From assembly GCA_025175895.1 (NCBI GenBank), contig CM046001.1, positions 26,112,314-26,176,313 of the forward strand: 64,000 bases of DNA, written 5' to 3'. The stretch comes from Wurfbainia villosa. Taxonomy: Eukaryota > Streptophyta > Magnoliopsida > Zingiberales > Zingiberaceae. Shown here piece by piece: positions 35,277 through 46,495 of the stretch (its first letter is position 1; each line of letters begins with the position of its first letter). A program made the position numbers and the translations under genes. Below the pieces are notes generated by a model. That model made no database searches and was not told the origin of the DNA. It saw only the letters and a program-made list of their open reading frames with translations.

Positions 35277-36604
35277 AATCTGAGTCAGAGTATCCTACTA
35301 ACTCAAAATTATTAGTCCTTGGGTACCACATTCCTACATTAGTTGTTCCTTTAATGTATCTTAAGATTCTTTTAACATGTATTAGATGTGATTCTTTAGC
35401 ACAAGTTTGATACCTTGTGAACATACTAACCGCAAACAGTATGTCAGGTCCACTTGCAGTTAAGTATAAGAGACTTCCTATTGCACTTCTATAATACTTT
35501 AGATCTACTAATTTTCCTTCTTTATCTTCATCTAATATTATTTTTGTTTCCATGGGTGTTTTTATTTCTTTTGCATTTTCCATTCCAAATTTTTTAATTA
35601 ATTATCTTCCATATTTATTTTGATATATGTAATTTCCATCTCTAGTTTGTTTTATTTGTAAACCTAAAAAGAAGTTTGATTCTCCTACCAGGCTCATTTT
35701 GAATTCTTGTGTCATTAAGGTTATGAATTGTTCTAGAAATTTTGAATTTGTTGATCCAAATACTATGTCATCAACATATACTTGTGTTACAAAGATGTCT
35801 AATTCCATGGTTTTTACAAACAAAATTGAGTCAATTTGACCTTGTCTAAAACCTTTTGAAATTAAGTATGATGATAATTTTTCATACCAAGCTTTAGGAG
35901 CTTGTTTTAGTTCATACAATGCCTTTTTTTAATGTGTATACATGATTAGGATATTCTATATTTTCAAAACTTGGGGTTGACTTACGTATTCTTCTTCTTT
36001 AATTACTCCATTTAAGAACACAGACTTAACATCCATTTGGTATAACTTGAATCCTTTGTGTATCACATAAGCTAGTAGCATCCTAATGAATTCAAATCTA
36101 TCTACCGAGGCATAAGTCTCATCATAGTCTAGCCCTTCTACTTGACTAAACTCTTTTGCCACTAAACGAGCTTTATTCCTTATAATTTATCCTTTGTCAT
36201 CTAATTTATTCCTAAACACCCATTTAGTATCAATAATGGATTTGTTTGATGGTGGTGACACTAAGTCCCAAACTTCATTTCTTTCGAATTGTGCTAGTTC
36301 TTCTTGCATGGCTATTACCCAATCAGGATCAGGTAAAGGCTCATCTATTGATTTGGGTTCAATTTTTGTATTAATGCTATTTGACTTATGTGTTCTTATA
36401 GTTGATCTAGTTTACTTGTTCAATCGGATGGTTTGGATTTATTCTAGTTATCCTTATATTTTCTTGATGTTGTATTTGTACTTCTTCTTCTTGTATGGTT
36501 TCATTCATTCCTCCTTGGTTGTCATTTATCCTACCAAGATTTTTTTGATCATTGTTGAGTTCTTCTTCATCAAATGTTACATTAGTCGTTTCTTCAATTT
36601 TTAA
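35277..36604 (-). pseudogene. Sirevirus reverse transcriptase, several frames (element A)
   Basis: Reading leftwards: the pre-RT linker and RT start lie at 36604-36163. 36162-35956 has GLDYDETYA and YQMDVKSVFLNGVI with the first catalytic Asp. 35919-35602 has YELKQAPKAWYEK and the YVDD box. 35583-35277 has YYRSAIGSLLYLTAS and ends at GYSDSD, where element B interrupts. There are stops or frameshifts at about 36170, 35940 and 35595. No integrase lies upstream, only a 0.7-kb spacer. The RNase H remainder is at 29716-30164. Confidence 0.9.
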
Positions 36605-37298
36605 GGTTATGATTGAAGTTGACTAGTTAACTTTTATCTAATTCATCTCACCCAATCTAGGTTCTCAAAACATATTAGCCTTATATGTTTTGTGAGATGA
36701 GGGTCCATTCTTATCTTGATTAATCTTAGTGAAAATTAAAAGTGTTAGATTCAAGTTTAGCTAAGTTTTTCCAAAATTGACTTCTAGGTAGTGGTGAGGC
36801 ATATGACCTTCTTGGATATCAGGTGGACCACTTTATAAGACAAAGTCGATAAAAGAATCAAGTATTTGACTTGCTTTGGACTAAGCTTTGGTCTAACTAG
36901 TTAAAGACTTAGTGAGTTAGCTTCAGTTAGTTTCGCTCAACTTAGTGCACCCAAAGTGGTGAGACATATGACCTTCTTGGATATGAGGTGGACCATTTCC
37001 TAGACATGCACTTCGAAGAGTTTCCCAAACTTACTATCAGTTGACTTCGTCATAGTACTAGGTTGTTAAGTTTAAACTACTTTGTTTCCTAACTAGTCCA
37101 TTCTAAATTACGCAAGTAAACTAAGTTAAGCAAGTAAACTAAGCATGCAAGAGTTTAATTAAGTGTAGAAACAAGTAAAGATTTAGCTCGTCCAAGTAAT
37201 AACTCGTATAAGTTTGATTCACTAAGTGAATTTGACTCTTGGGGACCCAAAATTGGTTTGATCCAACTTGGTTGACAAAGCTAGACTTAGGAACCCAT
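36605..37298 (-). other. Gag-to-RT spacer of element A, lacking protease and integrase
   Basis: Its right end encodes two FWVPK/WVPK motifs on minus (about 37210-37295), the segment that in complete Sireviruses leads into the protease/integrase. Instead about 0.6 kb of non-coding sequence follows, including TCATCTCAC and a repeated GTGGTGAGGCATATGACC (about 36792 and 36957). Confidence 0.65.
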
Positions 37299-38187
37299 CA
37301 CTACAAAAAAACCTACATTTATGCGATGAAATTTGCAACGAATTTTGAATAAAAATTTGTTGCAAAATATTTTTGTAACAAAATTTGCAATGAAATAATT
37401 TTCATTGCAAATAATTCACCGAAAAAATTTGCAACGAAAAATGAAAATTCATTGCAAAAATTGCGACGAATAAATTATTCGTTGCCAAATTAATTACAAA
37501 TTAGTGATAAAACTAGCAACTAAATTATTTTCGTCGCAAACATGCATTTGGTGACGAAAATAATTATTCGTTGCAAAATTTGGTGACAAAAATAATTATT
37601 CGTCGTAAAATTTGGCGACAAAAATAATTTTTATCGCAAAATTTGGTAACGAAAACTTGGTTCACAATAATGAAATACTTTTCGTTGCAAACATTTAGCG
37701 ATGAAAATAATTGTTCATTGCAAAATTTGGCGATGAAAATAATTATTCGTCACAAAATTTGGCAATGAAAACTTGGTTCATCTCAAAAGACCAATAAACA
37801 TTTTTTGAAGAAAATTTTGTGAAGGAAATAAATTTCATCGCAAAATCTTCCACGAATCAATTTTCATTGAAAAATAATGAAAGCCAGTTGATTGATTATG
37901 TAGATCAGTCAACTGAAGCTTGACAAATCGACTAAAGTCAACTATTGTATTTGTTCAGTCAGCTGAGTCTTAAATAGTCGACTGATCAGTCGACTAAAAA
38001 AGGTTCTGTGATGTGATACAGTAATATCATTCGACTGATGTATTCGTTCAGTCGATTGATGTTGGGAAATTTGCAATGAAAATTTTTCCGATGCAAATTC
38101 TACGACAAAAAAATTATTTGTTTCATATTTTCTACCATCAGTCAACTGCTGAAGAATTTCAGTTAACTGATAAGAGATTAGTAGGTC
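37299..38187 (+). mobile_element. CACTA-like transposon end R, non-coding
   Basis: It starts CACTACAAAAAAAC, the terminal sequence class of plant CACTA (En/Spm) elements. It is followed by many degenerate copies of TTTGCGACGAAAAT/TTCGTTGCAAA in both orientations, as expected for subterminal transposase binding repeats. CAT at 37296-37298 would be the 3-bp duplication. No transposase is seen and no matching GTAGTG end lies in the window; the right side is interrupted by Athila LTR Q. Short AGTCGACTG motifs near 37900-38060 show similarity to Sirevirus LTR sequence. Confidence 0.6.
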
Positions 38188-38774
38188 TGATGCATGCGAG
38201 CATGCCCCCAAATCTCCAACCGAGATCGCCAAGGATTTGAAGTGCGCACTCGCACTCAACGCCCACAAGTGCACAGTTGTCGTCAATTAATAATTTATGT
38301 ACTGATCCCACAGAGACTGTGATTCGAGTATCGTTTGTCTAGTGAATGTGATTTGTTCAGAGTAAATCTCTTGCGAGTTAGGTGTTAGGTCGATGATGGT
38401 CCTAGCTCAAATATGGTATCACTTGGAGAAAGCAAAGGGGGCTCAAAGTTTCATAAATGATTCTAGGATTTTAGTTTCACTTGTGTGTTGTTGAATATGC
38501 TATCAATTTAATGCTCCTAGGATCTCTAGTTATGATCTTGCAGGAGGATCATCGTGTGTTATCCCGATGAACTTTTGCTTCTACTGGGAACTATCTATTC
38601 CTAGCTAAGTTTCTCTCTCGAATCGTCAAAGCTCAGGGGGTTGATATTTTTGGGAACCCCTTGTCACTGGGTCCCTCAACCCTTCTAGAGTTGATGTCTC
38701 CTGCTTTGGGCCTTCTGCTAGAATAGGTTCTTGGTGTTCTAAGATATCCTATTAATCCCTTTGAAGAGGTGGAT
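38188..38774 (-). repeat. Athila-type LTR Q, terminal part
   Basis: It starts at an LTR end (TGATGCATG on plus) without a neighbouring primer site, so it is a 3' LTR or solo LTR facing left. It aligns with M (19743-20290). It is split at 38774 by element C; the rest lies beyond the window. Confidence 0.7.
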
Positions 38775-40314
38775 TGTTGGTGCAATCGACCCAGGTCACG
38801 ATTTACCGGACTCGAGTTTGACTCGAGCGATGTTTTGATGTTTGACATTAAGGTTTGACATTGATGTTTGACATTAATGTCTGATAATGTTTTGGGGAGA
38901 TTGTTGGCACAATCGACCCGGGTCATGATTGACCGGACTCGAGTTTGACTCGAGGGGGATTTTAATGGTTGACTGGAGTTGACCATGTCATGGAAAGTCC
39001 AACATGGGTTGGCAAGGGAAAGTCCAAGTCTTGAGTACTTAGCATGTAAAGTCCAAGCATGGGTCTTGGCATGGAAAGTCCAACATGGGTTGGCAAGGGA
39101 AAGTTCAAGCTTGAGTCTTGACATTTGAGAAGTCCAAGGGGTTTGATATTGGTGGCATAAAGTGCAAGGGTGAAGTCTTGGCAGCATAAATCCAATGGTT
39201 GACGGCGTAAAGTCCAAGCAGAGTCTTGGCAGTGTAAGCCCAATGTGCCTTGGCAGTGTAGACACCGTTAGCATGACATAGCCAATGGAAGCACCTGAAG
39301 GCTAGCGTATGGATGAACAAGTCATGGATGACTTGGAGGGATCCGATACGTGCGAGGCTGATGGAGGTGGCTAGAATGTTTAGGTCTAGGCTATGGGTGG
39401 TCTAGCAAGTATGGAGGCACCATACTTGGGTTAAAACCTCATGTTTGAGGTTGGCAGTCGACTATCATTATGGTTGGTTCGACTATCATGAGTCAACTAG
39501 AGTTCGACTATCGTTTAAGGGCTGAAAAGGCTCTAGCAGTCGACTGCTCATTGGAGCAGTCGACTGATGGGCTAATCAGTCGACTGCCATGGATGGCAGT
39601 CCACTGATGGTTCGGCTGCGAGCACAAAATGCTCCGTAGCCGACTGGGCAGTCGGCTACGGGCGCTGGCAGTAGACTCCCAATGTTAGTAGTCGACTGAT
39701 GAGAGTACCATTGGAGTTTTTTCAGCGTGGATCGAGTCGTTGTCTCACAACAACAGTGTTGGCAGTCAACTAGGGCCTTATGACAGTCGACTGCTAGGTC
39801 GAAATCCAGCCCAATGCAGGTTAAAAGGAAGTTGTTCGTGGAGATTCTGACATTGGTTCTTTTGGAGCTTACTTTAGGCAATTTGAAGGCGAATTGCAGG
39901 TTCATTTCAGGGTCCTTCAACCTCATCCAACCAACCAACAAGCAAAGCGCTCAAACCCTAGTTTGTAAAGTGTTCTTTACATTTCCTTTGTATTTGCTTG
40001 TATTTCTTTCGTTTATTGTTGTAAACATTTGTATGAGGTTTCTCCGCCTCCGACGTGTTGTCGAGAAAGAGTTTTATTAGTGGTGTTGTCATCACTCGAG
40101 CTCATAGAGCTCAATCCGTGGAGTAGGAATCATTCGGTTCCGAACCACGGTATATGCTTGTGTAATTGTGTGCTTGTTCTTTGTTATTGCTTTTATTATT
40201 GTTCCGCTGTGCACTAATCGAATTATAGCAAGCACACAATCGAGATCAAATTCCTCCATCTACATCGATGACACTATAAACTCCCCCCCTCTAGCGGCCA
40301 CCGAATCCTCTACA
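38775..40314 (+). repeat. 5' LTR of element C (1540 bp)
   Basis: It starts TGTTGGTGCAATCGACCC and ends CTCTACA. A second start-like copy follows 127 bp inside (38902), preceded by TTTTGGGGAGAT. It contains TTGGCA/AAGTCC short repeats (38995-39250), CAGTCGACTG clusters (39450-39810) and the hairpin at 39731. Confidence 0.85.
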
Positions 40315-40316
40315 AT

Positions 40317-40328
40317 TGGTATCAGAGC
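40317..40328 (+). promoter_or_regulatory. Primer binding site, tRNA-iMet (element C)
   Basis: TGGTATCAGAGC, two bases after the LTR end. Confidence 0.85.
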
Positions 40329-40384
40329 AAGGAGCTCTTCACCGGCTTCACATCTGAGGGAGAAAATGCGCTAGAGGGAAGAAG

Positions 40385-42084
40385 ATGGATTTCCAAGAAA
40401 GATTGGGTGACGACGTCAACATTCCATCTTCCTTTGACCGCGAAGATTTCGAGTATTGAAAAGATAAAATGATGCACTTTTTAATGTGTGACTTTGACAA
40501 TTGGATTAGTGTCTTAGTAGGCTTTGACACTCCAAAAGATGAAGAAGGAAGAAAAATCAAGAAGAAGAATTGGAGCCAAGACCAACTCCGATATTACAAC
40601 ATCAATAATAAGGTAATGAATATATTGCTTAATGTAATTCCTAATGATATTTTGATCAAGATAGGAGATTGCAAAGATGCCAAGGAGATATGGAACAAAT
40701 TGGTAGAAATCCATGAAGAGCCTCACTCAATCCAAGAAGAAAAGGAAGAGGAAGAAGAGAGCTCATCCTCACAAGAAAGTGAGGAGTTGGAAGTTGAAGA
40801 GTAGTCAACTTCCGGATCGGTGGAAGACGTGGAAGAAGCCTCCACTTCAAGGATTGAGGGGGAGGAGATTAGACCTTCCACTCCGGAGCATCAAGAAGAG
40901 CCTTCCACATCCGGTCAAGATGAAGAAGCTCAAACTCCGACACCTACCACCACCCTAGGTAACTCAAGCATGTCATTTTTAAATAAAAATCATATTATAT
41001 GCTTTGAGTGTAGGGAAAATGGACACTACAAGAGCAAGTGTCCTAAGAAGGTCAAGAAAGCTCCACGCATGCCAAAGGTCAAGGAGACCGGTGCCTCAAC
41101 GCAAAAGAGCAAGGAGCATGTCATTTGCTTCAAATGTCATAAAAAAGGCACTATAGGAGTCAATACCCTAGGGGGAGCAAGAAGACTCAAGAGGGGGCAT
41201 CCCATGTAGGGAGAGCTAAGGCTAACCCTAAGGTATATTTTAACAATGCACCTTCTAGTTTAAATGTCAAAAAGCATGCTAGGAATAATTTTAACGATCT
41301 TGCTATTGTACATGAAAAGCATGCTAGAAATAATAAATATTTTTGTCTAGGTGCTAAGAGTGTTAATTTTTCAAATAGGGAGAAATTTGGGACTAATGTC
41401 CCTAAAAATATATTATCTAAGGGCAAACCTAGATTAAACAACTCTAAACCAATCCTACCTAGGGCAAGCATTAAGAGAATTGAGGACCACCTAGGTTTTA
41501 ACCCTAAATAGACTAGGCATATGCCTAGGAAGAACTATGCCCAAGGATTAAATCAAAATTCAAAAATTGGGCAATTAGAGGTTGAAAATCAAGCCTTGAG
41601 GTCAAGGCTTGAGAAACTTGAAAAGGCCCTTGCAAAAATGACAAATCAAATGCAAAGGTCATATGGTCAAACTCTAGGGTCTAGAAGTCAAAGTCAAAGA
41701 CCTAGAAAGCAAGAACCATTCAAGGGCAAGCAAGGTTTGGGTCACAAACCTAAGCCTAAGGTGACTTATCATAATGTTCCACTTGATTATGGAACTAAAT
41801 CTAGGCCTAGGAAAACCAAGGTTACTAGGGAAGTCATCCCTAAGGGTAACCAAGGTATGTACCTAGTGGCTAGGGTTTCGAAGAAACCTAGGGTGGCCAC
41901 TAAGAAGGTTACAAGGGGAGTTACCCCTTGAGTTAACCATGGCAAGACCACAATAACCAAGACTAACAAGCCTAGAAGGGTCATTAGGAAGGTATCTAGG
42001 GAGGTCATCCCTAAGGAATACCTAGTAAACCCTAGGATCTCAAATAGGTTTTGGGTTTCTAAGAGCGTGATCGATTCACGCTAG
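40385..42084 (+). pseudogene. Sirevirus gag with stops and a frameshift (element C)
   Basis: It starts at ATG 40385 (MDFQERLGDD). A TGA at 40457 replaces a Trp codon and a TAG at 40802 probably a Gln codon. The gag helical part (WSQDQLRYYNIN...AKEIWNKLVEIHE) is followed by an acidic Ser/Glu linker, a first zinc knuckle CFECRENGHYKSKC (about 41003-41044) and a damaged second one (CFKCHKKG). Then come a basic tail and a coiled-coil stretch (QLEVENQALRSRLEKLEKALAKM, 41521 on), ending SNRFWVSKSVIDSR. The last 14 residues and the tail are shared with the intact gag of F. The protein would form virus-like particles but cannot be made intact here. Confidence 0.85.
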
Positions 42085-43910
42085 ATGGGTTTAGGTGTGC
42101 CAACTTTAAATGGATGGGTAGTTAACCTAACCATGGTAAAGGTGGCACTTTAGGTCATTTTCAAGGTTATGGTTACCTTGGGAATGTGTTTTGATCTTAA
42201 ATCCTAAAGGTTTTTAGGATGTACCAATACTACTTAAGAAGTTTGAAAAATCAATCAAATTGGCAGAATTTAAGTTTAGAGGTATTGGTGTGCCATTTTT
42301 GATTTTTTGACACACATGGGAAATTTGGGTAATATGGCAAAATATACTTAATTATATCAAATGGAAATTAATATTAAAAATTGGGTATTCTTATACCTAT
42401 ACATTTTATTTGACATGCTTTGTTTGTCATATAACATGTCATGACATCATATTTATTTTTAATCATTTAATATGTCATGATCATGTTTAGGATTAAGATT
42501 TAATGTCATGTGTTTTTAGATTATATCATATGCCATGACATCATGATCATTGGCCATGCTTAATTATGTTATCATTTATGTCATGATCATTCATGCATTT
42601 AATTTGATTAAAATTGATTCAAGAACAATAGCATGACTTGAAGTCCCATTTATAAGGGAATCAAGTAGTGTTGCCTTAGAAAATGCATGAGGCCTTAGTT
42701 TAAGATAAATCAAAACCCACATCTCACATATAAATTGACATGTATGTGTATTTTTACACCCTAGATACATGTGAGATGATAGGATATGAGTTAAGTTCAA
42801 GGTGCATAGTTTTTGCATCTAAATGAACTCAAACTCATCTAAAATCAAGTTGTGGATCATTGGAAAAGCTAGTGAACAAGTCATGTACATTGAGCCCAAG
42901 GAACATGATCCAATATAGGTTTTCAAAAACATTTTAAAATTATTTTAGAAAACCTTTGTGAAGTCTATCTTTTGATAGCAAACACCAATGATGAAATTGA
43001 TACAAAGTGAGTTAAAACATTGAAGTTTTTCTTCACTTTTGAACTTTGTATCAATTTAGATATTTTATGGGTAAAATATTTTTCTAACATTTTTCACCCA
43101 TTGTATTGCTTATAAGTAATATACGAATGAATTTTCACGATTTTTCGTAGAATTACTTATACTTTTCCGAATTTCATTTCTGATAATTGAAATTCTGATA
43201 TTTCAGTTATCAGTCGATTGCCCTTGGTGGCAGTCCACTGATCTCTGATAGAGTCGACTGCCAGGATGATTTCGAGAAAAACAAGGTTGTTTATCCCGTT
43301 TCAGCAATAGTAAAGTTCCCTAACCACTCCTAACCCTAGGATATGCTTTGGGAAGCATTATAAAGGGTTAAAATTCATTGGATATGGATTAAAAGAGTTG
43401 TTAGGGTGATGTATCAAATTTAAGAGTTGGAAAGTTCAATGTTGAACTTTAGACCTTATTTTTGATGGTTTAGAGTTCCTATTGGCTTAGGGACTTCCCA
43501 AGGACATTGTTGGTGCAATGGTCAAGGGGGAGCAAGCCTTTAGGGGGAGGTATCCATCATGGGATGATGGATGGTCTTTCTCCTTATGAAGGGGAAAATG
43601 GGAATTTTAAGATACCCAATTTGGAAATTGGGAGAGTTTTTAGGATTGCCTCTCTTGAGTGATATGGGACTTATCACTAGGAAGATTGTAGGCATCCTAG
43701 GTATTTTTGGATCAAGGGGGAGATTGTAAGATCTCATTGGGACATGAGACATTGACCTCCTTGGAGATACCTTTTTAATGTTTGTCAAAAAGGGGGAGAA
43801 TGTTTGGGAGAATTTATGGGATTACCAATATGGGATAATTGGTAAAAAGATTTGAGTTAGTGTTCTAACTCAAAGGTATTTTTTTTGTCAAACATAAAAA
43901 AGGGAGAGAT
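42085..43910 (+). other. Non-coding 3' region of element C with repeated polypurine tracts
   Basis: No pol remnant is recognised. Tracts lie at 43523-43532, 43542-43550, 43713-43723, 43786-43800 and 43894-43910. An LTR-start-like TGTTGGTGCAATGGTC occurs at 43509, directly before the first tract. A CATATCATG-rich AT stretch covers 42420-42600. Confidence 0.7.
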
Positions 43911-44868
43911 TATTGGTGCAATCGGCCCCGGTCATGATTGATCGGACTCGAGTTTGACTCGAACGATGTTTTGATGTTTGACATGAAGGTTTGAAATTAA
44001 TGTCTGATAATCTTTTGGGGATATTGTTGGCACAATTGACCTGGGTCATGATTGACCAGACTCGAGTTTGACACGCGGGGGATTTTGATGGTTGATTGGA
44101 GTTGACCATGTCATGGAAAGTCCAACATGGGTTGGCAAGGGAAAGTCCAAGTCTTGAGTACTTGGCATGTAAAGTCCAAGCATGGGTCTTGGCATGGAAA
44201 GTTCAACATGGGTTGGCAAGGGAAAGTCCAAGCTTGAGTCTTAGCATTTGAGAAGTCCAAGAGGTTTGATATTGGTGGCGTAAAGTCCAAGGGTGAAGTC
44301 TTGGCAGCATAAGTCCAATGGTTAGCGGTGTAAAGTCCAAGCAGAGTCTTGGCAGCGTAAGCCTAATGTGCCTTGGCGGTGTAGACACCATTAGCATGAC
44401 ATAGCCGATGGAAGCACCTGAAGGCTAGCGTATGGATGAACAAGTCATGGATGACTTGGAGGGATCCGATAGGCGCGAGGCTGATGGAGGTAGCTAGAAG
44501 GCTTAGGTCTAGGCTAAGGGTGGTCTAGTAAGTTTGGGGCACCATACTTAGGTTAAAACCTCATGTTTGAGGTTGGCAGTCGACTAACATTATGGCCGAT
44601 TCGACTACCATGAGTCGACTAAAGTTCGACTGTTGTTTAAGGGCTAAAAAGGCTCTGGCAGTCGACTGCTCATTGGAGCAATCGAATGATGGGCTAATCA
44701 GTCGATTGCCATGGATGGCAGTCGACTGATGGCTCGGCTGCAAACAAAGAATGCTTTGTAGTCGACTAGGCAGTCGACTATGACCTTTGACAGTTGACTG
44801 CAATTATTGGCAGTCGATTGATGAGAGTACCGTTGGAGTTTTTCCAGCATGGATCGAGTCGTTGTCTC
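43911..44868 (+). repeat. 3' LTR of element C, interrupted by element D
   Basis: The first dinucleotide is TA instead of TG. The internal second start is at 44025 (offset 114). It aligns to 38775-39735 of the 5' LTR and stops inside the GTTGTCTCACAAC hairpin, where D is inserted. Confidence 0.85.
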
Positions 44869-46238
44869 TGATGTGAGCAAAACATATAGGATTTTAGGAG
44901 TAGTTTTTGCTCACATCATGTTATAGTTTGCGTTAGTTTCATGCATATATTACTCTGTTTTTGCATGCATTTCCTATTTTCTAGTTTGGAGGTCTACTCG
45001 TTGTTCTTTTGAATGTAGGTTGGCTTTTGGGGCAGAAAAGATGCATTTTCGGAGGGAAAGAAGGACATTTCATGCTAGACGCAGAGTGGGACACGAACAG
45101 GGCATGTGGATTCACACAGTCGTGGTCGATGGGCGAAGATCAGCACACCAGGGCGGCACACGGCCTGGCCGTGTGGAAACACATGGTCGTGTGGCGGCCC
45201 GATGGAGTTGCACGACTAGGGTTTTTTCTCGATTTTGCAGCGGTCCGAGGTGACATCTATATAAGGAAGGCTCTGCCCAAACCCTAGGGGAGAGGCACGA
45301 TGGCTAGGATGGCATGCTGAAGGCCTAAAAATCTTCGATAACTCGCAGCGGGGTGGAGGAACGTGGCCGGAGGTCCACCATTTGCAATACAACGCTGAAG
45401 AGAAGGTCACAACGCATTGTAATCTCTATTTCTGCGCTCTCTTTCTATTGTAATTGAACTTAAACATGTGTTGTGATTCTTCCTTCATATTTATGGAGTA
45501 GAACTTTTGATTCTAGGATTAGGGAGTAGCTTGTGTTTATAGACAATGTTGGTTCATATTAAATTCTGGCCAAAAGTTTGATTTGACAATTGGATGTTGC
45601 TCTTTATTATACCTATGTGTATTTGGCTTTCTTTTCGCTGTGCTTAGGCGATACGAGGTGGTGACAACCCTCACAATCTAGATTTAGGAGGTTTGATCAA
45701 GGAACCTATGGGTAAACCTGACCTTCCGTAACTGCGGGGAGAAGGGAGCGGTGGAATCAGAAATGGTCCACCGTAAGGATTGATTTGACATCCTCGTACC
45801 CTCTATCCTGTCCTTTTGGGCGAGGAAAGCTCCCGGTGAATGCGGCGGCTCTGCGGGAGAGTGTATGATGTCCCTTCTCCAAAACCGTAAGTAGATGTTT
45901 AGACGACGGCAATTGACAATGTTGTTCTGTGGTACACAAGTGAAACTGAACTCCTAGAATCGCCTTTTTAAGAACCCGACACACTCTTTTCCTCCTCCGT
46001 GTGACACCGCACTGAGTAGGGTCCTCCGATAGTCCTCACCAACCGTCTCTCTCTGAGATTCCATCTGAACAATCACAACCACTTAGTGTATTGGTACTTG
46101 AATCCCAGTCCCTATGAGATCGATAATCTATTTATTACTTGACGACATCCGTGCACTGACAGGCATTGAGTGCAAGCGTGTACTTTGAGTCTTTGATGGT
46201 CTCCATCGCGAGATTTAAGGTCGCGATTGCGCGAATCA
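44869..46238 (+). repeat. 5' LTR of element D (1370 bp)
   Basis: TGATGTGAGC...GCGAATCA. The 3' copy from 60344 matches its first 600 bp. It contains a 19-bp palindrome at 45157-45175 and a possible TATA box (TATATAAGGAAGG, 45256) in the region matching 60710. Confidence 0.85.
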
Positions 46239-46244
46239 AGTTTT

Positions 46245-46262
46245 TGGTGCCATTGCCGGGGA
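46245..46262 (+). promoter_or_regulatory. Primer binding site, tRNA-Asp (element D)
   Basis: It differs from a perfect tRNA-Asp complement at two positions, both C/T or G/A transitions. The spacing (AG plus four Ts after the LTR) equals that of M. Confidence 0.8.
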
Positions 46263-46495
46263 CTGTCGATTCAATTTCAAATCGAACGGTGGTCGATTGG
46301 ATCAGACTTAGGATTAGATTATTTTCTTGCTTTATTTTCTTATTAGTTTACTTTATTTGCTTTAGTTTTATTTTCCATATTTAGATTTAGTTTTTATTTT
46401 TTAGTAGTAGTTTCCTGTTTACTTATTGAATCTTAGGTTTTTATTTATTAGATTTATTTTCTGCTTTAGCATTAGGTTAGCACTCTTACTTTTGT

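Larger units (their letters stand above)
38775..44868 (+). mobile_element. Gag-only Sirevirus element C (3' LTR interrupted by D)
   Basis: 5' LTR 38775-40314, primer site, gag 40385-42084, non-coding 42085-43910, 3' LTR 43911-44868, then Athila element D. The internal part is only 3.6 kb and lacks protease, integrase, RT and RNase H. TGGAT at 38770-38774 should be found again where C ends, outside the window. Confidence 0.85.

Noticed and set aside
38633..39274. 213-codon minus frame
   Set aside because: It crosses the border between Athila LTR Q and LTR C at 38774, so it joins two unrelated non-coding repeats.
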